A DNA stretch of 64,000 bases from CAWHXG01 sp963833235 (GCA_963833235.1 CAWHXG010000001.1:744001-808000); one strand, 5' to 3'. Counted from the first letter of the stretch, positions 20,038 through 29,561 are shown. The notes: generated from the sequence alone by a model not told the origin. Numbers and translations: made by a program.

Positions 20038-21429
20038 TCAGAGGATATGGGGAAGGGCCAGACACAGGCCGGGCAAGGCCAGGAGCAAGGCGACGCGGAC
20101 GAGTTCGATTGCGAAGAACGGAGCCACCCCGCGAAAGATCGTGCCAAGCCCGGTGTTCGGCGAGAAAGACTTGATGACGAAGACGTTGAGGCCGACCGGC
20201 GGCGTGATGAGCCCAAGCTCGACCACGATCAGCGCCAGGATGCCGAACCAGATCCGCAGATCCTCGGTGGTCATGCCGAATGCGGCGTCGCCGGCCGAGA
20301 CGAAATCGCCGCCGTTGAGCTGGATGAGCGCGGGCCAGAAGAACGGCACGACGACCAGGATCATCGACAGCGACTCCATGAAGCAGCCGAGCAGGATCAG
20401 CATCGCCAGCATCGCCAGAAGGATGAGGTAGGGCTCCATGGTCGATTGCGCGGTCCAGTCGCTGAGCGCCGAGGGCAGCCCGGTCCGGGCGAAGAAGCCT
20501 TTCAGCACATCGGCCGAGAAGAGGATGAAGTAGATCATCGAAGCCGTCTTGGCCGTGGCGAGGATTGCGGCCTTCAGCCGTGCCAGCGTCAGGCCCTCAG
20601 GCGACGTCAGCCGCAGGATGCCGCCGTAGACTAGGATGAGGAACACGCCCACCGCCGCTGCCGGTGTCGGCGTGAAGAGGCCCATGCCGAGCCCAAGGAT
20701 GATCGACCCGAAGATGGTTGCCACGGGCACGAGGCGGCGGATGGCGTGACGGACCTCCGCCCTTTCCATCGGTACGGGCACGGGCGCGATCTTTGGCGAC
20801 CGGGCGATGCGCAGCCGGATGACGACAAGGAAGAAGGCGACCGCGAGGATGCCCGGAACGATTGCGGCCTGGAACATCTGGATGATCGAGGCTTCCACGA
20901 CGATGGCGTAGATGACGAGGGCGACCGAGGGCGGAATGAGGATACCGAGCGTCCCGCCGGCGGCGAGGACGCCGGTGGACAGGCTTTCGTCGTATTTCAG
21001 GCGGCGCAATTCGGGCAGGGCGACCCGGCTCATGGTGGAGGCCGTGGCGATCGAGGATCCGCTGACGGCTCCGAAACCGGCGCAGGCCAGTATGGTCGCC
21101 ATCGCAACGCCGCCGCGCAGCTTGCGGGTGAGTGCGCTGATCCCCTGGAACAGATCGCGGCTGAGCCCGGTCTCCGCAGCGAGGAACCCCATAAGGACGA
21201 AGAGCGGAACCACGGACAGGTCGTAGTTCGCCACGCTGTTCCAGAGCGCCGTCTTGAATTGCAGCAGATACGGCCCGAACTTCACGAAGGGCGAGGCGAG
21301 GCTGAGCGCCCAAGTCCCCAGAACCCCGGTCGCGATCATCGCGAGGGCTACCGGAATGCGAAGCATGATGAGCCCGAAGAGCCCGAAGAGGCCCAGGATA
21401 CCGATCAGTTCACGCTCCATCGGACCCAT
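20038..21429 (-). CDS. dctM: TRAP transporter large permease (DctM)
   Basis: 463 residues with about twelve membrane segments. Typical DctM patterns are seen: VPLFVLMGFLAAETGLS, GGVAMATILACAGFGAVSGS, TLGILIPPSVALVIYA and ITPPVGLNVFVIKS. It is the ion-coupled translocating subunit of a TRAP importer. The start may be 21429 or the ATG at 21420; both overlap the end of dctQ. It is followed 13 bases later by pobA, so this transporter probably brings in 4-hydroxybenzoate or a related aromatic acid. The frame is intact. Confidence 0.93.
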   Translation of the reverse strand: MGPMERELIGILGLFGLFGLIMLRIPVALAMIATGVLGTWALSLASPFVKFGPYLLQFKTALWNSVANYDLSVVPLFVLMGFLAAETGLSRDLFQGISALTRKLRGGVAMATILACAGFGAVSGSSIATASTMSRVALPELRRLKYDESLSTGVLAAGGTLGILIPPSVALVIYAIVVEASIIQMFQAAIVPGILAVAFFLVVIRLRIARSPKIAPVPVPMERAEVRHAIRRLVPVATIFGSIILGLGMGLFTPTPAAAVGVFLILVYGGILRLTSPEGLTLARLKAAILATAKTASMIYFILFSADVLKGFFARTGLPSALSDWTAQSTMEPYLILLAMLAMLILLGCFMESLSMILVVVPFFWPALIQLNGGDFVSAGDAAFGMTTEDLRIWFGILALIVVELGLITPPVGLNVFVIKSFSPNTGLGTIFRGVAPFFAIELVRVALLLALPGLCLALPHIL

Positions 21430-21919
21430 TCGCCGCCGGATCCTGCAGCACCGCCGCGAGGGCCCAGAGGATGCAGGAGATCACCGCGAACGGCATGAAG
21501 ACCCAGACCGGCCAGCCGAGAACGGCGGTCTCCGTTCCGTCGGAGCGTGTCTCGATCGTCCCGAGGGCAAGCATCCAGGCCAATGCGAGCGCAAGGCCGA
21601 TCGTCAGCAGCCGCGAGAGGGTTCGCACCAGATTGTCGGCCCAGACCGGCGCGCGATCCATCAGGATGTCCACGGCGGCATGGCCACCGTGGAGCTGGCA
21701 ATAGGGAAACATGCTGAGGGCCGCGACCCCGATCAGCATCGTCACCGCGTCTTCGTATCCGGGCAGGCCGGAGACGTTCGCGCCGAAGATCCCCGCGACC
21801 GCGTCGGCGGTGAACCCGATGGCATTCACCGCCGTGGCTCCGACGACGACGAGCAGGAGCGCGCCACCGAACAATGCCCAGCCGGCGATCGAGGCTCGCA
21901 GCAGGTGATCGACGCGCAT
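21410..21919 (-). CDS. dctQ: TRAP transporter small permease (DctQ)
   Basis: 169 residues with four hydrophobic segments, as is normal for DctQ. Seen: the loop after the second span (GYEDAVTMLIGVAALSMFPYCQLHGGHAAVDILM), which matches the family pattern around a His-x-x-Val-Asp. The ATG at 21919 lies eleven bases after the dctP stop; an upstream ATG at 21958 would overlap dctP and adds no family-like sequence. Its end overlaps dctM. Confidence 0.88.
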   Translation of the reverse strand: MRVDHLLRASIAGWALFGGALLLVVVGATAVNAIGFTADAVAGIFGANVSGLPGYEDAVTMLIGVAALSMFPYCQLHGGHAAVDILMDRAPVWADNLVRTLSRLLTIGLALALAWMLALGTIETRSDGTETAVLGWPVWVFMPFAVISCILWALAAVLQDPAANGSDGA

Positions 21920-21929
21920 CGGCAAGGCC

Positions 21930-22964
21930 CTATTGCGAATGGTTCTGGACGGCGGCACGGGCCGCTTCCAAAAGGGCTTCGCCGTCGATGCCCTCGGCCG
22001 TGACTTCGCTCACCCACCGCTGGGAGACCGCTGCGAACGGCGTGTCGAAACCCGCGGTAGCCTCCGGCGACAAGGTCACCACCGTATTTCCGGCCTCCTC
22101 CGCGATGCGGATGCCGACCGGCTCGACCTCGTTCCAGGCGGTGCCCATCTCTTCGGCCAGGGCGATCCCCGAATGGTCGTCGATCAGCTGTTGCAGATCC
22201 GCGGGCAGAGACTCGTAGGACGCCTTGTTCATCGCGAAGAGGAAGGTCGACGTGCCGAACCGACGACCGGCGTCGAGCTGGACGGAGGTCTTCGTGAGTT
22301 CCGCCAGACGCAGCGGGATGGCCACCTCGAAGGGAACGAGCGCTGCGTCGACGGTTTTCTTCGACAGGGCCTGCGGCAACGCCGGAACCGGCATCGCCAC
22401 CGTCTCCGCACCAAGCTCCTGAGCATCCAGGCCCCGGTACGCGAGGGGCTGCGCACCTTCAGACCGGCAAATTCCTCGACCGATTCAACGGTCCCTTCCG
22501 TCAGGTGCAACGCGTTTCCGGCATGCACGTGAATGAGGATCGGGTGAATGTCGGTGAAGTCCTCCGCCAGGTCATCCATCACGTCCTGGATCGCGAGGTT
22601 CGTCGCACGCGCGTCGCCGCCGTGAACGTCGGGCAGCTCGAACACCTCGAGACGGGGAAAGACGCCGGGGGTGTAGCCCGGAAGCGTCCAGACCAGATCG
22701 GCGACGCCGTCGCGAACCTGCCCGTAAAGCTCTGGAGGAGCGCCTCCGAGCGACATCGCGGGAAAGATCTTCGAAGGCGATCCGCCCGCCCGAAGCCTCT
22801 TCGACGGACCTGGCCCATGGCTCCAGCAAAAGCGTCTGTGCCGGGGCCTGCGGCGGAAAGAAGTGATGGATCGAGAACTGGAACTCCTGCGCCGCGGCGG
22901 GTGCCACCAGACTTCCGGCAGCACCAAGGGCAAGGCAGCACGCCGCCCGTAAGCTCTTGAACAT
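21930..22964 (-). pseudogene. dctP: TRAP transporter substrate-binding protein (DctP), frameshifted
   Basis: The ATG at 22964 with GGAGG before it begins a signal peptide (MFKSLRAACCLALGAAGSL, then APAAAQ) and EFQFSIHHFFPPQAPAQT, then the frame breaks near 22.77 kb. A second frame continues with GGAPPELYGQVRDGVADLVW, GYTPGVFPRLEVFELPDV and KVRSPSR, breaking near 22.43 kb. The third frame gives LPQALSKKTVDAALVPFEVA and the C-terminal part to NHSQ. The pieces add up to a complete DctP of about 340 residues. It would capture the TRAP substrate in the periplasm. Confidence 0.85.
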
Positions 22965-23019
22965 GATATCCTCCCTGTTCGTTCGAAGCCCACGATAGGA
23001 ACGGGCTGCCGGCCCGGCA

Positions 23020-23610
23020 ATGGACGCATCGCCGTGGTTATGGGACGATCGGACCATCGCGGGGTCTGAGCGAGGCGTTTCCGGTGGCATCGACTGTACC
23101 GACATTCGAGCTTTACGGAGAGCTTCTGTCGGGCCTGGCGCACAAACGCAGGACCGCATCCTCCACATCCGGGTTCACGCGACCAGGCGACCGGATGGCG
23201 TGAAGGAGATCGTGCAATACCTCTTCAATCCGCAAGGAACGATCTTCCGGTTCCTGTCGGACGAGGAAGGGAGGGCCCCCGACGCGGAATCCTACATCGC
23301 GGCAGGCATCGGGTTCTGTTTCATGACGCAGTTCGGACGCTACCCGAAAATCGCCAAGAAGCCGCTGCATGACTACCGAATCGTGCAGGACGCGCATTTC
23401 TCTCTGGCGGGGGCGAGCGACGGACCGGGTCAGGCCGGAAAGGCCGCACCGCTGGAGACGCATTGCTTCCTGGCGTCCGATCAGGAAGATGACTTCGCCC
23501 GCACCACGCTCGACATGGCGGAGCAGACATGCTTCCTCCACGCGTTCTGCAAGGCGGAACTGAAGGCGAAGGCGAAGGTGTTCGCATATGACGAGAGCTT
23601 TGCCGCCTGA
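23020..23610 (+). CDS. OsmC-like protein, C-terminal part in an open frame of uncertain start
   Basis: The frame encodes 196 residues. From about residue 46 it looks like the C-terminal domain of an OsmC-family protein (QYLFNPQGTIFRFLSDEEG, ESYIAAGIGFCFMTQFGRY, ETHCFLASDQEDDFARTTLD, EQTCFLHAFCKAELKAK), with two cysteines in the pattern expected for peroxide-reducing OsmC/Ohr proteins. The first 45 residues look like non-coding sequence. Instead, a GTG at 23084 in another frame begins ASTVPTFELYGELLSG, which resembles the start of AraC-type PobR regulators. So this is probably the remains of an OsmC gene joined to a pobR start, or a frameshifted gene. Its end overlaps the IclR gene by 23 bases. 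Confidence 0.55.
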   Translation: MDASPWLWDDRTIAGSERGVSGGIDCTDIRALRRASVGPGAQTQDRILHIRVHATRRPDGVKEIVQYLFNPQGTIFRFLSDEEGRAPDAESYIAAGIGFCFMTQFGRYPKIAKKPLHDYRIVQDAHFSLAGASDGPGQAGKAAPLETHCFLASDQEDDFARTTLDMAEQTCFLHAFCKAELKAKAKVFAYDESFAA

Positions 23611-24343
23611 TGGCGACCTGGACCGTGGAACGGGCCAAGGCAGCGCTCTGGCCCGTGGGCTCGCCGTTCTCACCGCATTGAACGATCTCGAGACGGCGAC
23701 GGTGTCGGGCCTCGTCGCCGAAACGGGGCTCGCCAAGCCGACGCTGATCCGCATCCTCCAGACGCTCATGGCCGAAGGCTTTGCGGCGCGCGACGAGGCG
23801 ACCACGACCTATCGGGTGACCGAAAAGGTCGGCTCGCTGTCGCGCGCGCTGATCGGGCGCAATCGACACGACGAAACGGTCCAGCGCGTGCTCGACGAAT
23901 TGGCCGACACACTGAAATGGCCAACCGAGTTCCTCGTGCCAGACGGCGACAGCATGGTGATCCATCTCAACAATCGCGAGCGCGCGCCGATCCGCCTGCG
24001 GTTGTTCGAACGCCGCCGCTTTCCCCTTCTCGAAAGCGCAAGCGGCTTCGCCTATCTGGCCGCCTTGCCCAAGGCGGAACTTCGGGCGCATCTCGCGCGG
24101 ATGGCACCGGAGGAGGAAAGGATCGCCCGCACGGAGATCGAGGCGGTCCGGCAACGGGGCTATGGCCTACGGCGGTTTCCGGCGTTGTCCGAGAACATGC
24201 GGGTCGTCTCCGTCGTCGTTCCCGGACCCATCGGCGCTCTCAGCCTGGTTCACTTCGACGATGTCGTGACGATTGCGACCTTGGACGACATCCTCCTGCC
24301 GGAGCTGAAATCGGCCGCGGCATCGATTGCCGCAGCGAAGTAG
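23588..24343 (+). CDS. IclR-family transcriptional regulator
   Basis: 251 residues, full length. The N-terminal winged helix is seen in LARGLAVLTALNDLETATVSGLVAETGLAKPTLIRILQTLMAEGFA, followed by the IclR effector domain (VIHLNNRERAPIRLRLFERRRFPLLESASGFAYLA, ending in SIAAAK). IclR proteins often control aromatic acid pathways, and this one is divergent from the dctPQM-pobA-pca operon, so it is its likely regulator. The PcaQ or PobR regulators usually expected are not seen intact. The frame is undamaged. Confidence 0.88.
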   Translation: MTRALPPDGDLDRGTGQGSALARGLAVLTALNDLETATVSGLVAETGLAKPTLIRILQTLMAEGFAARDEATTTYRVTEKVGSLSRALIGRNRHDETVQRVLDELADTLKWPTEFLVPDGDSMVIHLNNRERAPIRLRLFERRRFPLLESASGFAYLAALPKAELRAHLARMAPEEERIARTEIEAVRQRGYGLRRFPALSENMRVVSVVVPGPIGALSLVHFDDVVTIATLDDILLPELKSAAASIAAAK

Positions 24344-24755
24344 CCTTTCAGATCTCCAGAACCCCGCGGCGGCACCATACCCGCTGCCGTGACCGAAGGC
24401 CTGGAATGCCGGCTTCCGGCGGTCATAGGTCGTTGGGGAGGAATTTAACAACCTCAGCGCCCTCTCGGTGCAGAGCCGGCTCAGATGGCGGGCCAAGGGC
24501 TCGACCGAGGCGGTCGGAAACGAACAGAACGGCAGCCGAGAGATCACCTCGTGGTATCGCTTTTGATCGGGCACGACTTGGACTCCGACCTTCCCGAAAG
24601 CACCCGGCGGGCGTTGGAGACGAAGCCAGGTTCCCTCCCACGGCAATCCCTAGAATTGCTCCTTCGCGGCGCGGCGAAGCTTCACGTCGGCAACCGGGTC
24701 CATGCCCGATGGCCGGCGATCCACAGGCCTGCGCACCGGAACGAGCGCCATCGGA
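24344..24755. other. Region without a recognised gene
   Basis: Short open frames on both strands, none with a family I recognise. The minus strand has VGVQVVPDQKRYHEVISRLP in one frame and HREGAEVVKFLPNDL in another, which could be parts of one broken minus-strand gene whose identity I cannot tell. Confidence 0.3.
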
Positions 24756-24990
24756 CTATCCTCGGTAGATCCGGTTCGGCAGCCAGAGCGCGACCGCGGG
24801 CGCGCAAGTGACGGGCAGCGGGAGCGCAGCGAGGAACGCGATGTAGGGGAGCACGCCTCGGAACATATCCCCGATGGAGATCGTGCTGATGGACTGGAGT
24901 ACGAAAGGGTTCAGTTCCACGGGCGGCGTGATGAAGGCAAGCTCCATATTGATCACAAGGAATACCCCGAAATGGATCGGGTCGAGGTAT
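24756..24990 (-). pseudogene. DctM C-terminal fragment
   Basis: About 78 residues of the end of a TRAP large permease: YLDPIHFGVFLVINMELAFI, TPPVELN, FVLQSISTISIGDMFRGVLP and the end LPNRIYRG. The first nine tenths of the gene are missing; the sequence upstream on the same strand is a LysR-like fragment. It is a different dctM from the one at 20-21.4 kb, so a second TRAP system once stood here. Confidence 0.75.
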
Positions 24991-25013
24991 TGCGTGGCAT
25001 GTCGCCGAACGCC

Positions 25014-25480
25014 TCAGGCGGCGGCGAGGGGAACGCTTCTGACAACCTCGAGGAACCTCCAGAGCACCGGGGCGGGCGGGGTGGCCGCGATGGCCAGGAG
25101 GATCGGCGCGTCCATCGGGCCGTCCGATATCGGCGTGAAAGCAAGCGTGGGACACCGCATCGCCGCCACCGACGCCGGGACGATCGCGCCGGCATGCCCG
25201 GCCGAGACCTGCGCGAGTGCCGAGATCGCATTCTCGGCGAGGGCGGTAGCACGGTAGCTCAATGACATACCGGCGAAGGCAGTTGCGACTGCATCCGCGT
25301 AGCCCGGTCTGCCGCCTGCGGGAAAGACGGACATGCGGATGGGCCGCGACCTCCCCCATTCGGACGGCCCCCCGGCGCCGCCGAGGGCAGATCGCTCGGT
25401 ATCGCGGCGTACGGCCTGTCGCGGTCGAGGACCTCCATATGGATCCCCTCGGCGGGCTCGCCAAATTCCCTTCGACTTCC
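25014..25480 (-). pseudogene. LysR-type regulator, effector-domain fragment
   Basis: The C-terminal half of a LysR-type substrate-binding domain: PAGGRPGYADAVATAFAG, ATALAENAISALAQVSAGHA, GAIVPASVA, LAFTPISDGPMDAPILLA and PAPVLWRFLEVVRSVP. Upstream parts (MEVLDRDRPYAAIPSDLPSA) are in another frame. No helix-turn-helix region is present, so it is a remnant. The upper limit is approximate. The family call rests on pattern only. Confidence 0.5.
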
Positions 25481-25499
25481 CGCCCGATACGCACAGCGC

Positions 25500-26355
25500 A
25501 TCGCACGGACGCGCCGTCGACGGGACGAACGCGCGCCAGCACAGCCACTCCGGAAACCGAACCAGTCCCAGGTCACGCCCGATCGCCACGTATCGCGAAG
25601 ATCCTCGGAGCCCCGTCTGCCCCGCATGCTGGTCCGGGTCGACGACTTTGCCGTTATCCACGCGAGGGCCCGCCTCCCGCGCAAGACCGTCCGCCGGGAC
25701 TATGCCGATGGCCGCAACGACGAGGTCCGCCTCCAGCGAGGCGGGGTCGGGGCGGCTTCCCAGGTGGAGCGTCACGCCGTTCTCCCGGTGCACCGCCTCC
25801 ACCACAAGGGCCGCCTCCGCCGGCAGCGCCCGCGCCGGCAGGCGGTCCGCGGCCTCGTGCACGTCCACGCGCACCCTCTGCCGAATGGCCGCCGAGGCAA
25901 GCTCCAGCCCAAGCCATCCCCCGCCGATCACGGCGAGCGACCCGGCCCAGGCCGCTCGCGGATGGCGTCGGCATCGGCGCGGATCCGCAGCGTCGGCAGG
26001 GGCCGAGAATGCGCGCCTGCCTACCCGTGGCCAGCACCAGCGCGTCGAAGGGCAGCGTCGAGCCCTCCGTCAGCGCAACACGGCGGGCGCCGGGGTCGAT
26101 GGCGGTCACGCCGGTGCCGGTCCGCAGCTCGATATCGTCCGGCAAGGCACCTTAGCGCTGCGCTGCGACAGGGCCGCCCACGCAACGCTACCGTTGAGGT
26201 ATCCATGGAGAGCTCGGGGCGCTCGTAGGGCACATGCGGCTCTTCCCCCCCAATGTAACGATGGGCCCGACATGGCCACGGCCGCGCAGACCCTTCACGC
26301 AGGCAGCGCCGGATTGCCCCGCGCCGACGATCACGATCCGCCGGTCGGGTGGCAT
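25500..26355 (-). pseudogene. FAD-dependent ferredoxin reductase (MocF-like), frameshifted
   Basis: The ATG at 26355 begins MPPDRRIVIVGAGQSGAACV and LRGRGHVGPIVTLGGEEPHV with YERPELS, the usual start of ferredoxin-NAD(P) reductases of the oxygenase type. After a shift the middle part is seen (LRTGTGVTAIDPGARRVALT, DALVLATGRQARIL), and after more shifts the NAD-binding part (MIGGGWLGLELASAAIRQRV, LVVAAIGIVPADGLAREAG). At least three indels are present. Such reductases pass electrons to Rieske or 2Fe-2S ferredoxins. In Sinorhizobium rhizopine catabolism MocF has this role, and MocD- and MocE-like genes lie at 41.9-43.3 kb. The 3' limit is approximate. Confidence 0.7.
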
Positions 26356-26393
26356 GCTTTGCCTCCGGGCACGCGAAGGTTCGTCTAGGGAGC

Positions 26394-26893
26394 ATGCCGG
26401 ACACCCCCCTCAAGGCCGCCCGCACGCCGATGCGCCGCATCAACGAGACCCCGCTGATCGAGGCCGTCTGGGTCACGGCCGCGAGGCACATCCTCGTCCG
26501 CGGGAACGTGCGCGGCATCAAGGTCGACGCGCTCTGCGCCCGGCTCGGCGTGACCAAGGGCAGCTTCTACCACCATTTCGACAGTCTGGCGGACCTTTTG
26601 GCGGCCATGCTGAACGCCTGGCACAAGCGCATGACCTTGGACGTCATCCAGAACATCGGGCGGCCGAGGCGTGAGGAGCGCGAGCGGCTGCGGACGCTGA
26701 TCGGCCTGCCCCGCGTCACAGCCTCGCTGCAGGCCGCGCAGGTCGAGAAGTCGATCCGCGACTGGGGCGCCGGGTGAAGATGCCCGCCGACGCGGTCGTG
26801 GAGGTCGACGAGATCCGGCTCGACGACTTCACGCAGTTCATGCTGGAACGTGGCTCCAGCCCCGACACGGCGCGGGTGCGGGCCTTCGTCGCC
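26394..26893 (+). pseudogene. TetR-family regulator, frameshifted
   Basis: The ATG at 26394 gives a TetR-type helix-turn-helix (ILVRGNVRGIKVDALCARLG, then VTKGSFYHHFDSLADLLAAM). The frame ends at a TGA at 26775. The expected C-terminal part (VEVDEIRLDDFTQFMLERG, ARVRAFVAYT) continues in the next frame, so one indel near 26.77 kb breaks the gene. It is divergent from the ferredoxin reductase gene (about 40 bases between starts) and may have controlled it. The end is approximate. Confidence 0.7.
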
Positions 26894-27094
26894 TATACGA
26901 AGTGGACACCGCAGATTATGCGGCCCTCCTCGATCCAGCCTTCGGCCAGGCTTTCCTGGGCGCGGGGGGTAGGTATCGGGAAAGACCCGGACCTCGCCGC
27001 CGATCAGGGCCACGGTGGCCGGCCGATGGCCTTCCGGTTCCGGCTTCAGCATCTCGCCCTCGATCAGATGCGACATCTTGCACAGGCGTTCCAT
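26893..27094 (-). pseudogene. Small unknown protein next to the ring-cleavage gene, frameshifted
   Basis: The start (ATG at 27094) overlaps the stop of the dioxygenase gene as TGATG. It reads MERLCKMSHLIEGEMLKPEP, ALIGGEVRVFPDTYPPR, and after one shift QESLAEGWIEEGRIICGVHF to a stop at 26893. About 67 residues. I do not recognise the family. The tight overlap suggests it worked with the dioxygenase. Confidence 0.4.
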
Positions 27095-27735
27095 CACGCG
27101 GCGTTCAGTTCGGCGAAGCCCATGCCGGTCACCCATGCGGTGATCGGCTCGTAGCCGGTGATCGTACCGCCATGGGCGGCCATGGCGCAGACGAAGGTGC
27201 GGATCTCCATCGCGCCGTTGCCGCCCTGTTCCAGGGGGTTCCGCGTCGGTGATCGCCAGCATCGCGGCCGTGTCGCCGCATGTCACCGCGTCCAGCACTC
27301 GGACGTCGAGATCAGGGTTGACCTCGCCCATGCGCTCGTCGCCTACATGGTGGCTGATCCCGCCCGAACCGATGACGACCACGCGCTCGTCGCCCCCGAC
27401 GCTGGCGACCGCCTCGGCGATGTGCGTGCCAAGCGCGAAGGCCCGCGACATCGGCAGGTAGGGGTCGACGCCGCAGGCCAGCATTACCGCGACGGCCTTT
27501 AACTCGTTGATCTTGCATGAGATGGCGCGGGATAGCCACGGAATGGTCCACCGCCATCGCGCGGGTCATGGCCTCTATGGCGCCTTCCACGAACCCGCCC
27601 TGATCGCGATGGGTCGCCACCGTCCGAAGCGCCTCCATCGTGTCGAACGTCTTAAAGCATCAGTCGCGCATGTTGCGGATACCTTCGATGTAGAGGTCGC
27701 GCAGGGTCTCGATCTTCATCCATTTCTCCTTCGTG
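27094..27735 (-). pseudogene. Class III extradiol dioxygenase (LigB/DODA type), broken
   Basis: Parts of a LigB-superfamily ring-cleavage dioxygenase: EAMTRAMAVDHSVAIPRHLM, VMLACGVDPYLPMSRAFALG and THIAEAVA, ERVVVIGSGGISHHVGDERM, GNGAMEIRTFVCAMAAHGGT and ITGYEPITAWVTGMGFAELN. The His after SGG and the VDH segment match catalytic positions of the family. The frame changes near 27.24 kb and 27.5 kb. Sequence upstream to 27720 (MKIETLRDLYIEGIRNMRD, then a stop) may be its altered start. The N-terminal half of a normal LigB is missing. Family members cleave protocatechuate, gallate or similar catechols. Confidence 0.6.
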
Positions 27736-27745
27736 GTCAGGTGCG

Positions 27746-28417
27746 TCAGGCGGGATGCTGGAACGTCAGGATCGGCATCGCGTCGCGGGCAAGACGCTCG
27801 GCCCTGTCGATTACGTCGCCCTCCGTCCAGGCGATCTTGGGTAGGTCCTCGCGCAGCAGCAGGCTCTTCAGCTTCACGCTGGCGGCATGGCGATGGTCCG
27901 CGTGATCGGCATACCCGCGGGGCATCAACGTCAGGCTGTTGTCGTCATCCAGCGTCCGGCCCGCAGCCTTCAGATGCCGTAACACGTCGTACCACTCGCC
28001 CTCGCGGGAGAGCATCGCATCCCGGATCGAAGAAAGCTGCTTGGGCGAGAGCACGTGATATCCAGCCCCCGCAAATCCGCCGCGCGCGCCGATCTGGAGG
28101 TAGAGCACCCCGCCGCCCTCGGCCTTCGTCCCCGAGGGCGTCAGCATCCCCGACACGGCGGTCTTGTAGGGCCTCTTGTCCTCCGAGAAGCGCACGTCCC
28201 GGTTGATCCGGAACATGGTGGCGGCGCCGCCCGAGAGCGGGCGCGGGGCATCCGACAGGCGGTTCGACAGCGCCTCCAGAAGGGCGGCGAAGGGCTGCAT
28301 CAGCTAGTTCTCAAAGTCGGCCTTGTGCTCGTGGAACCAGTCCTTGTCGTTATTCGCCTCCAGACCTTCCAGCAACTCGAAGCTCTTGGCGGTGAAGCCG
28401 CTTGCCTGTTTCGCCAT
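27746..28417 (-). pseudogene. DUF2461 (TIGR02453) protein with an in-frame stop
   Basis: The ATG at 28417 gives ASGFTAKSFELLEGLEANND, KDWFHEHKADFEN, then a TAG at 28304-28306. The same frame goes on with LMQPFAALLEALSNRLSD, RINRDVRFSEDKRPYKTAV and GARGGFAGAGYHVLSPKQL to a normal end at 27746. The pieces without the stop make a full DUF2461 protein of about 222 residues. Only this one stop interrupts it and no frameshift is needed. The function of DUF2461 is unknown. Confidence 0.8.
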
Positions 28418-28518
28418 GCGGCGCGCTCCCCTTCCGTCTTGCCATGCCGGCCCCTATGGTCAGGGCTGGCACCCTGAACCGAACGACCGTTCGGATGATG
28501 ATCTGGCCAGGAGGCCCG

Positions 28519-28847
28519 ATGGATCGAGACGCACCGACCGAAACGTCGACGCAGCGCAGCCGCGAGCTTGCGCTGATGGCGTTTAAGCAGTTTCTGGACC
28601 GCGGCTATGCCGGCACCTCCATCGCGCAGGTGGCAAAGGCGGCCAGCGTTGTCAAATCTTCGCTTCCCTTCCACTATCCGTCGAAGCAGGAGTGTCCACC
28701 GCGATGTCGGAGGCCATGCTGGCGGGGTCGCGGCGGAACGCCGAAGACCCACGCCGGCGCGGCACCCGAAACGCCTACCTGGGCTTGATCGACGAGCTGA
28801 CGCTGTCGGAGAACGCGGCAGCGCATGCGGCAAGCCGATTGGATTAG
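28519..28847 (+). pseudogene. TetR-family regulator, shifted and truncated
   Basis: The ATG at 28519 (CAGGAGG before it) gives a TetR helix-turn-helix (LALMAFKQFLDRGYAGTSIA, QVAKAASVVKSSLPFHYPSK). The frame then breaks near 28.69 kb; the next frame continues STAMSEAMLAGSRRNAEDPR and ends at a stop at 28847, far short of the usual 190-200 residues. So both a frameshift and a missing C-terminus. It is divergent from the DUF2461 gene. Confidence 0.65.
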
Positions 28848-29561
28848 AAGGGGGCTGTCGCGCTATCATCTGCAGTCAGCCCCCGCGCCTATCCCGCTGC
28901 CCATCCCTCTGCCCGCCGCGCTGCCGCTGATGGCAGCCGGGCTGGGAGGCCTCGACGGCCTGTCGCGGCGATGCCGCCGCGTCGGCCAGGCCAGCTTGGT
29001 CACGCGAAGTCCACCAGCTAAGACATGATCCCGCGGAACGGGTCGAGGCTCATACTCAAGTCCTCGTCCGTGTCGATCCGGTCGCCCTCGTCTATCAGCG
29101 GGAAGCCGGTCACCTCGGTGTGCTTCGGCTTCTCGCTGCGGTCGAGACCCTCGTAGACGTAGTCGATCCAGCAAGTATCGACCTCCGCTCACCGGCGGGG
29201 CGCGCCGGCCCGCTGGACCACGATCGAGATAGGAAAGCCTGCAGTGCCCGCCTTCCTCCACGCAGCCAGCACCGGCCTCGGATAAAAAACGCGACCGCGC
29301 GGAGTGGCTGACGCTCGAGGGGAACATGATCAAAGACCTAGATCCTGAGAAAGCCGCTTCGCTACAAGCTCAGAAGGATCGCAGGCCTAGACGGAACGCG
29401 ATTGCCGGCGCCGAGAAGCGGATCCGGCTCGGCCCGGGGCTTCTGCGACCTTCGACGGGAGCCTGGCTGGGCAGGAGGGCGCGCGACTGCCGGGGTCGGG
29501 GCGCGTTCAAATGGGTTGGACGAGGCGCGCGCCGGCCAAGGCCACGGCGCCCGGCGGTCCG
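28848..29561. other. Mostly non-coding stretch with one gene tail
   Basis: No intact gene. On the minus strand 29185-29018 encodes a 55-residue C-terminal tail (VDTCWIDYVYEGLDRSEKPK, HTEVTGFPLIDEGDRIDTDE) that ends in a stop at 29018. I do not recognise it. The rest has no coding signal that I can see. It separates the broken region from the intact Gfo/Idh operon. Confidence 0.4.
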
